This document shows, in pieces, positions 8,481-16,815 of a DNA stretch of 64,000 bases. How positions within the stretch are numbered: the first letter of the stretch is position 1; the number at the start of each line of letters is the position of its first letter. Location of the stretch: positions 188,678 to 252,677 of the forward strand of contig NZ_HG964939.1 in assembly GCF_000613245.1 (NCBI RefSeq), written 5' to 3'. The notes under the pieces are model-generated. The model was not told the origin of the DNA. It did no database searches and worked only from the letters and a program-made list of their open reading frames with translations. Both the position numbers and the translations under genes were made by a program. The stretch comes from Mycobacterium asiaticum DSM 44297. Lineage in GTDB: Bacteria; Actinomycetota; Actinomycetes; Mycobacteriales; Mycobacteriaceae.

Positions 8481-10584
8481 GCGCCACTTCTCCTTTCATC
8501 AGATCGGTGGTGTCGGCTCGGGCCACGGCGACCGCGCAGACTTTGAACGACGGCATCCGCGAATGTGGATCCAGCGTCGGGATGGTCAACCGGTTAACGC
8601 TGCCCGCACCGCCCCAGTGGAACGGCGCGAACACGGTGTCGGGCCGGATGCCGCTTTCGGTGCGCGCTGTCATCACGACTTCGCCGCGCCGAGTGCGCAG
8701 GACGACCTTGTCGCCGGTGCGCACACCGACCGATTGGGCGAGCGTCGGATGCAACTCGACCACGGGCTCGCCTGCCGCCTTGGCGAGCTGAGCGACGCGG
8801 CGCGTCTGGGTGCCCGATTGGTATTGGCGCAGTAATCGCCCGGTGGTGAGGTAGTAGGGGAATTCGTCGTCGGGCAGTTCGGCGGGTGCGGGTTGGTCCA
8901 CGGCGTGGAAGTGGGCCCGCCGGTCCGGTGTCGGGAAGTCCTCGGTGAACATCCGCGCGGTGCCCGGATATGACGGTGACGGGCAGGGCCAGAACACGCC
9001 CTCTTCCTTGGTGATCCGGGCGTAGCTGATTCCGCGGTAGTCCGCCTTGCCGCCGGCGCTGGCCCGAGTCAATTCGTCGAAGACCTCCTCGGAGTCCGAG
9101 GAGAACCCCTGTGCACCCAGCCGCTTTGCCAGATCGGCCATCACGTCGAGGTCGCTGCGCACCTCTGCGGGGGCGTCAACCGCTTTGCGGCGCAGGATAA
9201 CCCGGCCTTCCAGGTTGGTCATGGTGCCCGACTCCTCGGCCCATTGCGCTGTCGGTAGCACTACGTCGGCAAGCTCGGCGGTCTCCGACAGGAAGGTGTC
9301 GGACACAACGAGGAAGTCGAGTTGGCCGATCTTTTGCGCAATGCGCCGCGTATTCGGGGCCGAGACCACGATGTTGGACGCCATCACCCACATCGCGCGC
9401 ACGCCGCCGGGAGTGCCGATGGCGTCCAGCATTTCGTAGGCCGAACGCCCGGGCATCGGCAGGTCGGCCGGGTCGATTCCCCAGACTCGCGCGACATGAG
9501 CGCGTGCGGCCGGGTCGTCGAGCTTGCGGTAGCCGGGCAGCTGATCGCACTTCTGGCCGTGCTCACGGCCACCCTGCCCGTTGCCCTGGCCCGTGATGGT
9601 CGCGAAGCCCTGGTACTCGCGTCCGGGCAACCCGAGGGCGAGGGCCAGGTTGATCAGCGCCTGCACCGTGTCGGTTCCGCGGCTGTGCTGCTCGGCGCCG
9701 CGCGCGGACAGGATCATTGCGCGGTCGGCCTTGGCCAGCATCCGGGCCGCGGCCACGATGTCGTTCTCGGGTACGCCGGTGATCCGCTCCACCCGGTCCG
9801 GCCAGTACAACCGCACCGCGCGCCGCACCGCCTCGAATCCCGTTGTCCGGTCAGCGATGTAGTCGCCGTCGAGCAAGCCTTCCCGGATCACCACATTGAG
9901 CAACCCATTGGCCAGCGCCAGATCGGTGCCAGGCACCGGCTGCAGGTGCAGCTCGGCGCGAGTCGCGGTCGGGGTGCGTCGCGGATCCACCACAATGTGC
10001 TTTGCGCCGCGGGCGCGACCCTCGTCAAAGAACTACATAGCCGGGGGCAGCGTCTCGGCGGGATTGCTGCCGACGATCAACAGCACGTCGGCGTGCGCAA
10101 CGTCGGCGAGTGGGAATGGTAATCCCCGGTCGATACCGAAGGAGCGGTTCGACGCTGCGGCCGCCGAGGACATGCAGAACCGGCCGTTGTAATCGATCGC
10201 CGAGGTCCGCAATGCCACCCGTGCGAATTTGCCGAACTGGTAAGCCTTTTCGTTGGTTAGTCCACCGCCCCCGAAACAGCCGACCGCGTCGCGCCCGTGT
10301 TGTTGCTGAGCCAGCTGGAAGGCCGCAACGATTCTTTCCAGCGCCTCGTTCCAGGTCGCGGAGCGCAGTGGCGACTCGCGTCGGTCTCGCACTAGCGGCG
10401 TGGTCAGCCGTTCCGGGTGGCCCAGCAGCTCGGCCGCTGTCCAGCCCTTGGCGCATAGCCCCCCGCGGTTCGTTGGGAAGTCGTCCTGCGGCGTGAGAGC
10501 CACGGACCCTCCCGACGCGTCAAGTTCAATGCCGCACTGCAAGGAGCAGTACGGGCAATGTGTTTTTGTCGGCACCGCCGCCAT
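8473..10584 (-). pseudogene. narB: Assimilatory nitrate reductase, split by an in-frame TAG
   Basis: Two frames in the same phase together make a 703-codon molybdopterin oxidoreductase of the assimilatory nitrate reductase type. The N-terminus has the [4Fe-4S] ligands CPYCSLQC plus CAKG; later parts show CGRD-like substrate regions (YNGRFCMSSAAAASNRSFG), NPAET, and the C-terminal molybdopterin dinucleotide domain (LTTGRLLRQYQSGTQTRRV). A TAG at 10033-10035 (codon 184) interrupts it within NPAETLPPAM-stop-FFDEGRARGAKHIVVDPRRT. Glutamine is expected there, so CAG to TAG is the simplest change. Reinitiation downstream would lack the iron-sulfur domain. It is either a true null or a sequencing error. 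Confidence 0.8.
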
Positions 10585-10718
10585 TACCCGTCACCGTCGT
10601 GTCGTTGCCGGGGCGAAGGTGCGGCCGCCTGCTGCTTGACTTGACACTTCACCCCCCAATCGGCCAATCCCCTCAACGCGAACGTACGGGCAGTGTGTTT
10701 CTGCGGCATTGCCACCGA
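10549..10718. repeat. Imperfect duplicate of the nitrate reductase 5' end
   Basis: The stretch 10549-10586, covering the first codons of the nitrate reductase gene (its THCPY segment), is repeated imperfectly at 10684-10718. On the minus strand the outer copy reads NAAETHCPYVR where the gene reads AAVPTKTHCPYCS. The outer copy leads into no open gene. It may be a small tandem duplication or the relic of a second molybdoenzyme start. Confidence 0.4.
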
Positions 10719-10719
10719 T

Positions 10720-11142
10720 TGACCACACGACTACCGCACACTCACACGAGCTGGCCGGGCGTCGCTTGCGTCGCAGCGACCACCGACGCATGGAATACAT
10801 ACGCGAGTTACTGGGCTGCTGGCGCCACGACCCCGATGAGGTTGACGCTCGCGCCTTTCCGGCATCCAGTCTGGTGCGTGGCAACCATCCACCCAACACG
10901 GTGCCCGCACCTTTAGCGATGTCCTTGCCCCGCGGCTTGCTCAACAGTCCCGTGGCGACGGGCTCGGCTCAGGCGATCGCCGCCCAGCCACCCACTCGGT
11001 GGCACGACGCGATGCCGACGAACCGAATAGGAACAATCCTGGTCGCCACCGCCGTCACAGTCCTCAGCAAAACCAGCAACCACGAAATAAGCACCCACAC
11101 CATCGACCCCAACAAGAACTACTGGCGCAACCAACAGAAAAA
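10720..11142. other. Gene-free stretch between nitrate reductase and the tRNA
   Basis: I see no convincing gene here. Frames on both strands are short and lack protein-like composition or a ribosome-binding site. The only low-grade hint is a plus-strand run near 11011 with a hydrophobic segment (TILVATAVTVL), which I do not consider a gene. A promoter for the minus-strand nitrate cluster would be expected near 10600-10700 but I cannot place one. Confidence 0.5.
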
Positions 11143-11161
11143 CCCCGGCCGATGGCCGGGG
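11143..11161. terminator. Hairpin terminator
   Basis: CCCCGGCC and GGCCGGGG form a perfect eight-base-pair stem around a GAT loop. On the minus strand it lies downstream of the tRNA-Ala and is followed by a short run of T (complement of the AAAAA at 11138-11142). It fits an intrinsic terminator for the tRNA transcript and marks the edge of the accessory region. Confidence 0.6.
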
Positions 11162-11164
11162 AAT

Positions 11165-11210
11165 CTGTAACCCATCACGCGACTCATCTGTAACCGATGA
11201 CGCGACTCAT
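11165..11210. repeat. Tandem 23-base repeat next to tRNA-Ala
   Basis: Two head-to-tail copies of a 23-base unit starting CTGTAACC and ending CGCGACTCAT occupy 11165-11187 and 11188-11210, differing at two positions. They lie between the hairpin terminator and the tRNA 3' end. The role is unknown; they do not copy tRNA sequence. Confidence 0.65.
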
Positions 11211-11218
11211 CACATTGG

Positions 11219-11291
11219 TGGAGCTAAGGGGATTCGAACCCCTGACCTACTCGATGCGAACGAGTCGCGCTACCAACTGCGCCATAGCCCC
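11219..11291 (-). tRNA. tRNA-Ala (CGC anticodon)
   Basis: The minus strand folds as a complete tRNA: acceptor GGGGCTA with TAGCTCC (one G-U pair), D arm GCGCAGTTGGTAGCGC, anticodon stem ACTCG/CGAGT with loop TTCGCAT, and T arm AGGGGTTCGAATCCCCT. The anticodon is CGC, reading alanine GCG. The CCA end is encoded at 11216-11218. It lies just outside glpR, and its 3' end faces the accessory nitrate region, the usual geometry of an integration-prone tRNA. Confidence 0.96.
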
Positions 11292-11341
11292 TGATCGCTA
11301 AGCAGGCTACCAGCCGTACCCCCGCAGGGCCGAACCGCGCA

Positions 11342-12433
11342 CTACTGTCCGACCGCGCGCGGCAGGTCACGCGGCCAGCCGTAGTGGCGCATGGACGTCG
11401 CATACTCCAGGTGCTCGAAGATGGGGTCCTCGTCGTCGATCTCCAACACCACCGCACCCGGGCGGCGCAACCGCGACGGCACCAGGTCGTATTCGCGGTC
11501 CTCGGTGTTCTCCACCCCCAGCCGCGCGCGAGCCATCCGCTGCATCCGCCGGCGGCGCACCTTCTCCTCGATCCGCGTCTGCCGACGCAGGTAGAACAGG
11601 TAGAACAGGGTGATCGTCGTCGCCGTGCCGCATAGCCACCACGCCTGTGGCGTCACCTCGAAGGCCGCGATGGCCGAACCCACCAACACCACCGCCATCA
11701 CCATCAGCACCTTCTTGCGGAAGGCGTACTTGCGGGCACTGACGGCCGCGGCGGTCTTGTTGTCGTAGCGGCGCCGCCGGTTGACCCCCGACGCGTAGGC
11801 CGGCGGGGCGTCGTGCTCGTCCTCGTCTTCCTCGTCGTCTTCCGAGGGCTCCAAACCCGAAGAGTCCTCGACGTATTCGTACTCGTCCTCGTCGAGTTCG
11901 TTGTCGCCGGCGTCAGCCACAGCTTCGGGCTCGGCCTCTTCCGAAACAACCTCGACAGGCCGTGATTCATCCTCTTCCGCTTGCGCGCTCACACCTGCCG
12001 GCAGGGCAGCGGCGTCCTCGTCGATCACGTCGACATCGAGGTAGTCGGGCTCGTCGGCAACCTCAACGCCCTTGTCCGCCTTGGCCATTGCGGTGACCAC
12101 CGAACGGCGCCGCATCACCACGTCGGTGTCCTCGTCCTCCAGGACCGGCCTGTCCTGATCGTGGTCTTTGTCGGCGTCGGCGAACGGCCCGTCGATCGGC
12201 TCCGTCTCCCACTCCTCCTCGGGCTTCCAGTCCGGGTCGCTGCGGTGCCCGGCCGCGGGCCCCGACCGCTTGAGCAGACGGGAGCTCGCACCACCGTTGA
12301 GCACCCTGGTCGCCAGCGCGACGTCGCTGGTGCGCCGGACCGCGTCACGTTTGCTGATCAGCATCGGTACCAGCACGAACAGCCAAAGCACCACAAGCGA
12401 TATCCACAACAACGACTGCGGGATGCTGGGCAT
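11342..12433 (-). CDS. glpR: GlpR-like membrane receptor of the gephyrin-like Glp protein
   Basis: The 363-residue protein corresponds to Rv0996. An N-terminal membrane helix (LLWISLVVLWLFVLVPML, about 8-25) precedes a long acidic, disordered region rich in Glu and Asp (about 80-215). Two further helices (VLMVMAVVLVGSAIAAF and a following WLCGTATTITLFYLFYL) and a basic cytosolic tail follow. In Corynebacterium the homologous GlpR anchors the MoeA-like protein Glp at division sites, and Streptomyces SepX belongs to the same family. The moeA1/glp gene lies one gene upstream in the same direction here, supporting that role in cell division. Function is transferred from family knowledge. Confidence 0.82.
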   Translation of the reverse strand: MPSIPQSLLWISLVVLWLFVLVPMLISKRDAVRRTSDVALATRVLNGGASSRLLKRSGPAAGHRSDPDWKPEEEWETEPIDGPFADADKDHDQDRPVLEDEDTDVVMRRRSVVTAMAKADKGVEVADEPDYLDVDVIDEDAAALPAGVSAQAEEDESRPVEVVSEEAEPEAVADAGDNELDEDEYEYVEDSSGLEPSEDDEEDEDEHDAPPAYASGVNRRRRYDNKTAAAVSARKYAFRKKVLMVMAVVLVGSAIAAFEVTPQAWWLCGTATTITLFYLFYLRRQTRIEEKVRRRRMQRMARARLGVENTEDREYDLVPSRLRRPGAVVLEIDDEDPIFEHLEYATSMRHYGWPRDLPRAVGQ

Positions 12434-12645
12434 GATGACCTGCTCTCTTCGTTCGGCTCCCGCGAGGGCTCATCGGTGGCCAGCGCGGGCCCGGTCACTG
12501 CGACCAGGGCAATTACACACCTGTAATTTCGCTTTTCCAAGCATCACACGCCACACATGTCACGCTAGCCACAATTTTATTTCGGTTTGGACCAGCGCGG
12601 CTGGCCCAGAAGGGCCCAGGCGCTACCAGGGGGCCACCGCTCCCG

Positions 12646-12728
12646 CCGAGCGTCACGCAAGAGTGGCCGCCGACGTCGAGCGTCGCGCTGGCGTGACGCT
12701 CGGCGAGGCGAGGCGAGGCGAGGCGAGG
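12646..12728. repeat. Inverted repeat plus AGGCG tandem repeat in a gene gap
   Basis: The 325-base gap 12434-12758 between glpR and rimJ holds a perfect 13-base inverted repeat, CCGAGCGTCACGC at 12646-12658 and GCGTGACGCTCGG at 12691-12703, separated by 32 bases. It is followed directly by five copies of the pentamer GGCGA at about 12702-12728. It could form a long hairpin after rimJ on the minus strand. No gene is visible in the gap. Confidence 0.6.
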
Positions 12729-12758
12729 CTCGACGAGGAAGGCGAGCGCCACCAAGAG

Positions 12759-13370
12759 TCAGACCCAGCTGGCGCGTCCGGCGCGGACAAGCGACGATGC
12801 CACCGACCCGTAGACCTCTTCGACGGTCAGGCCCACCAACAGGTGGTCCCGCCAGGCCCGGTCCACCTCCAGGTAGCGGCGCAGCAGCCCTTCCTCGCGG
12901 AACCCGGCCTTGGCCAGTACGGCACGGCTGGCCGCATTCTCCGGCCGAACCGTAGCTTCGACCCGATGCAGCATCACCGGCCCGAAGCAGTGGTCGACCC
13001 CAAGCGCTACGGCGCCGGTGGCCACCCCGCCGCCGGTGCACTCGCTGGACACCCAGTAGCCGATCCACGCCGAGCGCAGCGCCCCGTGCGTAACGTTGCC
13101 AATGGTCAACTGCCCGCAGAACTGGCCGTCCAGTTCGATCACGAACGGCAGCATCCGGCCCTTTCGCGCCTCGGCGCGCAGCCCCGAGCACACCGCCGGC
13201 CACGCGGCCACCGAATGCCGCATGGCCCAATCCCCCTCGGCGCTGGGCTCCCACGGCTCCAGCAGCGCCCGGTCGGCCAGCCGGATCCGGCTCCACTGGG
13301 CCCCGTCGCGCATCCGGGCCGGCCGCAACCGGATGACACCGGCGTCGACACGCAGCGGTCCCACACTCAT
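12759..13370 (-). CDS. rimJ: GNAT acetyltransferase RimJ-like
   Basis: This 203-residue protein matches Rv0995 in position and length. It is a GNAT-family N-acetyltransferase of the RimJ/RimL type, with the family pattern of a GYWV strand, an acetyl-CoA loop region (GGGVATGAVALGVDH) and RPENAASRAVLAKAGF near the C-terminus. RimJ acetylates the N-terminus of ribosomal protein S5 in E. coli; the mycobacterial substrate is not known from sequence. I chose ATG 13370 to give the usual length. A GTG at 13412 would add 14 residues and bring the gene to within 16 bases of moeA1. Confidence 0.85.
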   Translation of the reverse strand: MSVGPLRVDAGVIRLRPARMRDGAQWSRIRLADRALLEPWEPSAEGDWAMRHSVAAWPAVCSGLRAEARKGRMLPFVIELDGQFCGQLTIGNVTHGALRSAWIGYWVSSECTGGGVATGAVALGVDHCFGPVMLHRVEATVRPENAASRAVLAKAGFREEGLLRRYLEVDRAWRDHLLVGLTVEEVYGSVASSLVRAGRASWV

Positions 13371-13427
13371 CGGCCAGCCGGGATGCCGGGAGCTGGACCG
13401 CAACAGGTTCACGAGACCGTAGCGGGC

Positions 13428-14708
13428 TCAGCCATGCTGAGCCAGGAAGGCAACGTCGACGATCTCGCCCGTGCGAATCTGTTCCGCGCCACTGGGAACC
13501 ACGACCAGACAGTTCGCCTCGGCCAGGGTGGCCAACAGATGTGACGACGCCCCCGGCGCCCCGCCCAGGGCCTGCACCAGATATTCGCCGCTTTCCTGAT
13601 CCCGCATCAGCTGGCCGCGCAGGTAGCCCTTGCGCCCGGCGACTGACGTAATCGGCGACAGCGTGCGGGCCTGCACGACCCGCCGCATCGGATGACGCTT
13701 GCCCAGCGACAGCCGGATCAGCGGCCGGACCATCACCTCGAAGACCACCAGCGCGCTGACAGGGTTTGCCGGTAACAGGAAGGTGGGCACACCGTCGCGG
13801 CCCAGCTGCCCGAACCCCTGAACCGAACCCGGGTGCATCGCGACCCGCACCACTTCCATATCGCCGAGTTCGGAAAGCACCGCACGGACCGCCTCGGCCG
13901 CCGCGCCGCCAACCCCGCCCGCGATCACCAGCACTTCGGCCCGATTCAGCTGTCCCTGGACGACCTCGCCGAGTTCCCTGGGGTCGTTGCTGACGATGCC
14001 GACACGGTTTACCTCGGCACCGGCGTCGCGCGCGGCCGCCGCCAGCGCGTAGGAATTGACGTCGTACACCTGGCCGTTGCCCGGGTTGCGGGTGATGTCC
14101 ACCAGCTCACCGCCGACGGCCATCACCGACACCCGCGGACGCGGATGCACCAGCACCCGTTCCCGGCCGACCGCGGCCAACAGCCCTACCTGGGCGGCGC
14201 CGATGATCGTCCCGGACCGCACCGCGACATCACCGGGTTGCACGTCGTCACCGGCGCGTCGCACATAGGCGCCCGACGGCGCTCCGCGCAGGATTCTGAC
14301 TCGGTTCATCCCGCCGTCGGTCCAGCGCAGCGGTAGCACCGCATCGGCCAGCGTGGGCAGCGGCGCGCCGGTCTGTACCCGGGCCGCCTGGCGTGGCTGC
14401 AACCTGCTGGGCGTGCGCGCGCCGGCCTCGATGGTGCCCATCACCGGCAGGACCACTCCTTCGCGACCCTCGACACCCCCATCGTCGGCGACCGCTTCGA
14501 GCGTGCCCGCATCACCCACACCCAGGACGTCGACGCTGCGCACCGCATAGCCGTCAATTGCGGCCTGGTCGAATCCGGGTAGTGGTCGTTCGGTCACGAC
14601 TTCCTCGGCGCACAACAGTCCCTGCGCTTCGGCTATGGCAACCTTGATCGGCCTCGGGGCCACCGCGGCGGCCGATATCCGGGCCTGTTGCTCCTCTACA
14701 GAACGCAC
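13428..14708 (-). CDS. moeA1: MoeA1 / Glp gephyrin-like protein
   Basis: The 426-residue protein has the MoeA fold, with the N-terminal PGFDQAAIDGYAV, a central MPT-binding-like domain and LPANPVSALV. MoeA enzymes insert molybdate into molybdopterin, but two active-site motifs deviate here: GGEL replaces the usual GDEL, and GGVGGAAAE replaces the GGVSVGxxD type. That, and the glpR gene nearby, favour the actinobacterial Glp group, which acts as a cell-division scaffold binding FtsZ and the GlpR receptor. The start is GTG at 14708. It may retain or have lost molybdotransferase activity; the sequence favours loss. Confidence 0.88.
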   Translation of the reverse strand: MRSVEEQQARISAAAVAPRPIKVAIAEAQGLLCAEEVVTERPLPGFDQAAIDGYAVRSVDVLGVGDAGTLEAVADDGGVEGREGVVLPVMGTIEAGARTPSRLQPRQAARVQTGAPLPTLADAVLPLRWTDGGMNRVRILRGAPSGAYVRRAGDDVQPGDVAVRSGTIIGAAQVGLLAAVGRERVLVHPRPRVSVMAVGGELVDITRNPGNGQVYDVNSYALAAAARDAGAEVNRVGIVSNDPRELGEVVQGQLNRAEVLVIAGGVGGAAAEAVRAVLSELGDMEVVRVAMHPGSVQGFGQLGRDGVPTFLLPANPVSALVVFEVMVRPLIRLSLGKRHPMRRVVQARTLSPITSVAGRKGYLRGQLMRDQESGEYLVQALGGAPGASSHLLATLAEANCLVVVPSGAEQIRTGEIVDVAFLAQHG

Positions 14709-14756
14709 CGTGCGCCTTCCTGCCGTACGGGCCCGAACCCGACGCCGGCGTGCCGG

Positions 14757-15674
14757 CTACTGTTCGGTCAGGCCCAATCGCGCTACCAACCACCGCCGCA
14801 ATTCCGGGCCGTAGTCGTCACGATCCAATGCAAAGTCAACCGCAGCCTTGAGGTAGCCGCCGGGATTTCCCAAGTCGTGTCGGGATCCGCGGTGTACTAC
14901 CACATGGACCGGGTGACCCTCGGCTATCAACAGCGCGATGGCGTCGGTGAGCTGTACTTCACCACCGGCGCCGCGGTCGATGCGGCGCAGCGCGTCGAAA
15001 ATGGCGCGGTCGAGCACGTAGCGTCCGGCCGCCGCATACGGCGACGGGGCGTCGGCGGCCTTGGGCTTTTCAACCATGCCCTTGACCCGCAGGACGTCGT
15101 CACCGCCGTCGGGGACTGGCTCGACGTCGAAGACGCCGTAGGCACTGATCTCGTCCGCGGACACCTCGATGGCACATAACACCGTGCCGCCGCGCTCGGC
15201 GCGTACCTGCGACATCGTCTCCAGCACGCCGGTCGGCAGCACCAGGTCGTCGGGCAACAGGACCATCACGGCGGTTTCGTCGGCGGCCAGGGTGGGCTCC
15301 ACACAGCTGATCGCGTGTCCCAGCCCGAGCGGTTCGGCCTGCACGACCGATTCAACCTTGATCAGCGCCGGGGCCCGTCGGACCTTGGCCAGCATGGCTT
15401 TCTTGCCGCGGGCCTCGAGCGTGCCCTCCAGGACCAAGTCCTCGACGAAGTGCGCAACGACGCCGTCCTTGCCCTCAGAAGTGATGATCACCAGACGCTC
15501 GGCGCCGGCTTCGGCCGCCTCCGCGGCGACCAGTTCGATGCCAGGCGTGTCGACTACGGGCAGCAGCTCCTTGGGCACCGTCTTGGTCGCGGGCAGAAAG
15601 CGCGTGCCGAGGCCAGCGGCAGGGACGATCGCCGTGAACGGGACCGAAACTCGTGAGGCTGAGGGTATTGACAT
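14757..15674 (-). CDS. galU: UTP-glucose-1-phosphate uridylyltransferase
   Basis: The 305-residue protein is GalU, which makes UDP-glucose from UTP and glucose 1-phosphate for trehalose, glycogen and cell-envelope polysaccharide synthesis. The nucleotide-binding signature AGLGTRFLPATKTVPKELL is at about 20-38, with conserved VEKP and GNPGGY later. Length and order (Rv0993 beside moeA1) agree with M. tuberculosis. It is divergent from the cyclo-ligase gene, with 88 bases between the starts. Confidence 0.95.
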   Translation of the reverse strand: MSIPSASRVSVPFTAIVPAAGLGTRFLPATKTVPKELLPVVDTPGIELVAAEAAEAGAERLVIITSEGKDGVVAHFVEDLVLEGTLEARGKKAMLAKVRRAPALIKVESVVQAEPLGLGHAISCVEPTLAADETAVMVLLPDDLVLPTGVLETMSQVRAERGGTVLCAIEVSADEISAYGVFDVEPVPDGGDDVLRVKGMVEKPKAADAPSPYAAAGRYVLDRAIFDALRRIDRGAGGEVQLTDAIALLIAEGHPVHVVVHRGSRHDLGNPGGYLKAAVDFALDRDDYGPELRRWLVARLGLTEQ

Positions 15675-15762
15675 CGATCACACCATATCTCTCACGGGCT
15701 GGGTAACCGTTGTCCGGCGTTGGAAACGCCGGGTCAGTCCGGGGTCTGTCATCGTTGACGCC

Positions 15763-16359
15763 ATGGGCACCGCAAGCAAGGCCGCGTTGCGGGACACGCT
15801 CGCGGCAGCCCGGCGCCGAGTGCCCGACGACGTGCGCGCCACCGATGCCGGCAAGCTGATTCAACACCTGGAGCAGCTGGTAGACCCGCACAGCACCGTC
15901 TGCGCCTATGTGCCGGTGGGCTCAGAGCCCGGGTCGCTCGACATGCTCGACGCGTTGCTGCGCCGCGCGGGCCGGGTGCTGCTGCCGATCGCGCGCACCT
16001 CGGTCGACGACACGCCGTCGCCGTTGCAGTGGGGGGAATACCGACCCGGCGGGCTGGTATCAGCGCAGTGGGGACTGCTCGAGCCGGCCCCGCCCTGGCT
16101 GCCGGAAGCGGCGCTGGGCGAGGCGAGCCTGGTCTTGCTACCGGCCCTGGCGGTCGACCGCCGAGGCGTGCGGCTGGGCCGGGGTCGCGGGTTCTACGAC
16201 CGGTCGCTGGCCGCCCGCGATCCGCGCGCCCGTTTGGTCGCAGTGGTGCGCGACGAAGAGCTGGTCGACGAGTTGCCCAGCGAGCCACACGATGTGCCGA
16301 TGACGCACGCACTCACGCCGGGACGAGGATTAATCGCCCTGCCGATCGGGAATGAGTGA
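15763..16359 (+). CDS. 5-formyltetrahydrofolate cyclo-ligase family protein
   Basis: The 198-residue protein corresponds to Rv0992c and has the hallmarks of 5-formyltetrahydrofolate cyclo-ligase, which converts 5-formyl-THF to 5,10-methenyl-THF using ATP. The C-terminal signature LGRGRGFYDRSLA and LLPALAVDRRGVRLG are present. The frame is open far upstream, but that part is the shadow of galU; ATG 15763 gives the family length. It lies 70 bases before ruc, and a CIRCE element separates the two genes. It is cytosolic, with no signal peptide. Confidence 0.9.
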   Translation: MGTASKAALRDTLAAARRRVPDDVRATDAGKLIQHLEQLVDPHSTVCAYVPVGSEPGSLDMLDALLRRAGRVLLPIARTSVDDTPSPLQWGEYRPGGLVSAQWGLLEPAPPWLPEAALGEASLVLLPALAVDRRGVRLGRGRGFYDRSLAARDPRARLVAVVRDEELVDELPSEPHDVPMTHALTPGRGLIALPIGNE

Positions 16360-16374
16360 CATCACGTGGCGGTT

Positions 16375-16401
16375 CTAGCACTTGAGACGGTAGAGTGCTA
16401 A
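16375..16401. promoter_or_regulatory. CIRCE element (HrcA operator)
   Basis: CTAGCACTT-N9-GAGTGCTAA matches the CIRCE consensus TTAGCACTC-N9-GAGTGCTAA with the right half perfect and two mismatches in the left. It ends 28 bases before the ruc start codon. HrcA control of the M. tuberculosis homologue Rv0991c is established, so heat-shock repression of this chaperone gene is expected here. Confidence 0.88.
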
Positions 16402-16429
16402 GTCAGACTTCATGATTCCGGAGGTTTTT

Positions 16430-16750
16430 GTGCCGACGTACAGCTACGCGTGCACCGAATGCGGCCACCGCTTCGACAAGGTGCAGGCCTTCACCGATGA
16501 CGCGCTGACCACCTGCGAGCAGTGCTCCGGTCGGCTGCGCAAGCTCTTCAACTCGGTCGGAGTCGTGTTCAAGGGCAGCGGTTTCTACCGCACCGACAGC
16601 CGCGAGTCCGGCAAGAAGAAAGAGACCACTTCGACCAACGGCTCGTCCTCGGGTGACTCCGGCTCCACCTCGAGCTCGAGTTCGAGTGACAGCAAGTCGT
16701 CCGGTTCCACCGAGAAGGCCGCCTCCGCCACCGCCGCCGCGTCCACCTAA
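16430..16750 (+). CDS. ruc: Ruc, redox-regulated chaperone with a disordered tail
   Basis: The 106-residue protein has an FmdB-type zinc ribbon with two CxxC pairs (CTEC near residues 8-11 and CEQC later), followed by a Ser/Gly/Thr/Lys-rich disordered tail of about 50 residues. The M. tuberculosis homologue Rv0991c (Ruc) becomes an active holdase when oxidation releases zinc and works with the DnaK system. The GTG start at 16430 has GGAGG five bases upstream; the earlier ATG at 16412 lies before this site. The CIRCE element just upstream points to heat-shock control. Confidence 0.9.
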   Translation: MPTYSYACTECGHRFDKVQAFTDDALTTCEQCSGRLRKLFNSVGVVFKGSGFYRTDSRESGKKKETTSTNGSSSGDSGSTSSSSSSDSKSSGSTEKAASATAAAST

Positions 16751-16815
16751 GCGGTTATCCACACACCGGCTTTGGCCGGCAGTAACCGACGGTCCACTGT
16801 GCCTACGGTGACCGT

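Noticed and set aside
8473..9993. Treating the downstream nitrate reductase frame as a separate gene with its own GTG start
   Set aside because: It is in phase with the upstream frame, would start inside the conserved VVDPRRT segment, and would lack the iron-sulfur domain.
11011..11170. Small plus-strand frame with a hydrophobic segment before tRNA-Ala
   Set aside because: No ribosome-binding site, it runs through the terminator hairpin, and composition is not protein-like.
12699..12730. Pentamer run considered as a CRISPR or VNTR gene element
   Set aside because: Only five five-base copies with no spacers; reported as a simple tandem repeat.
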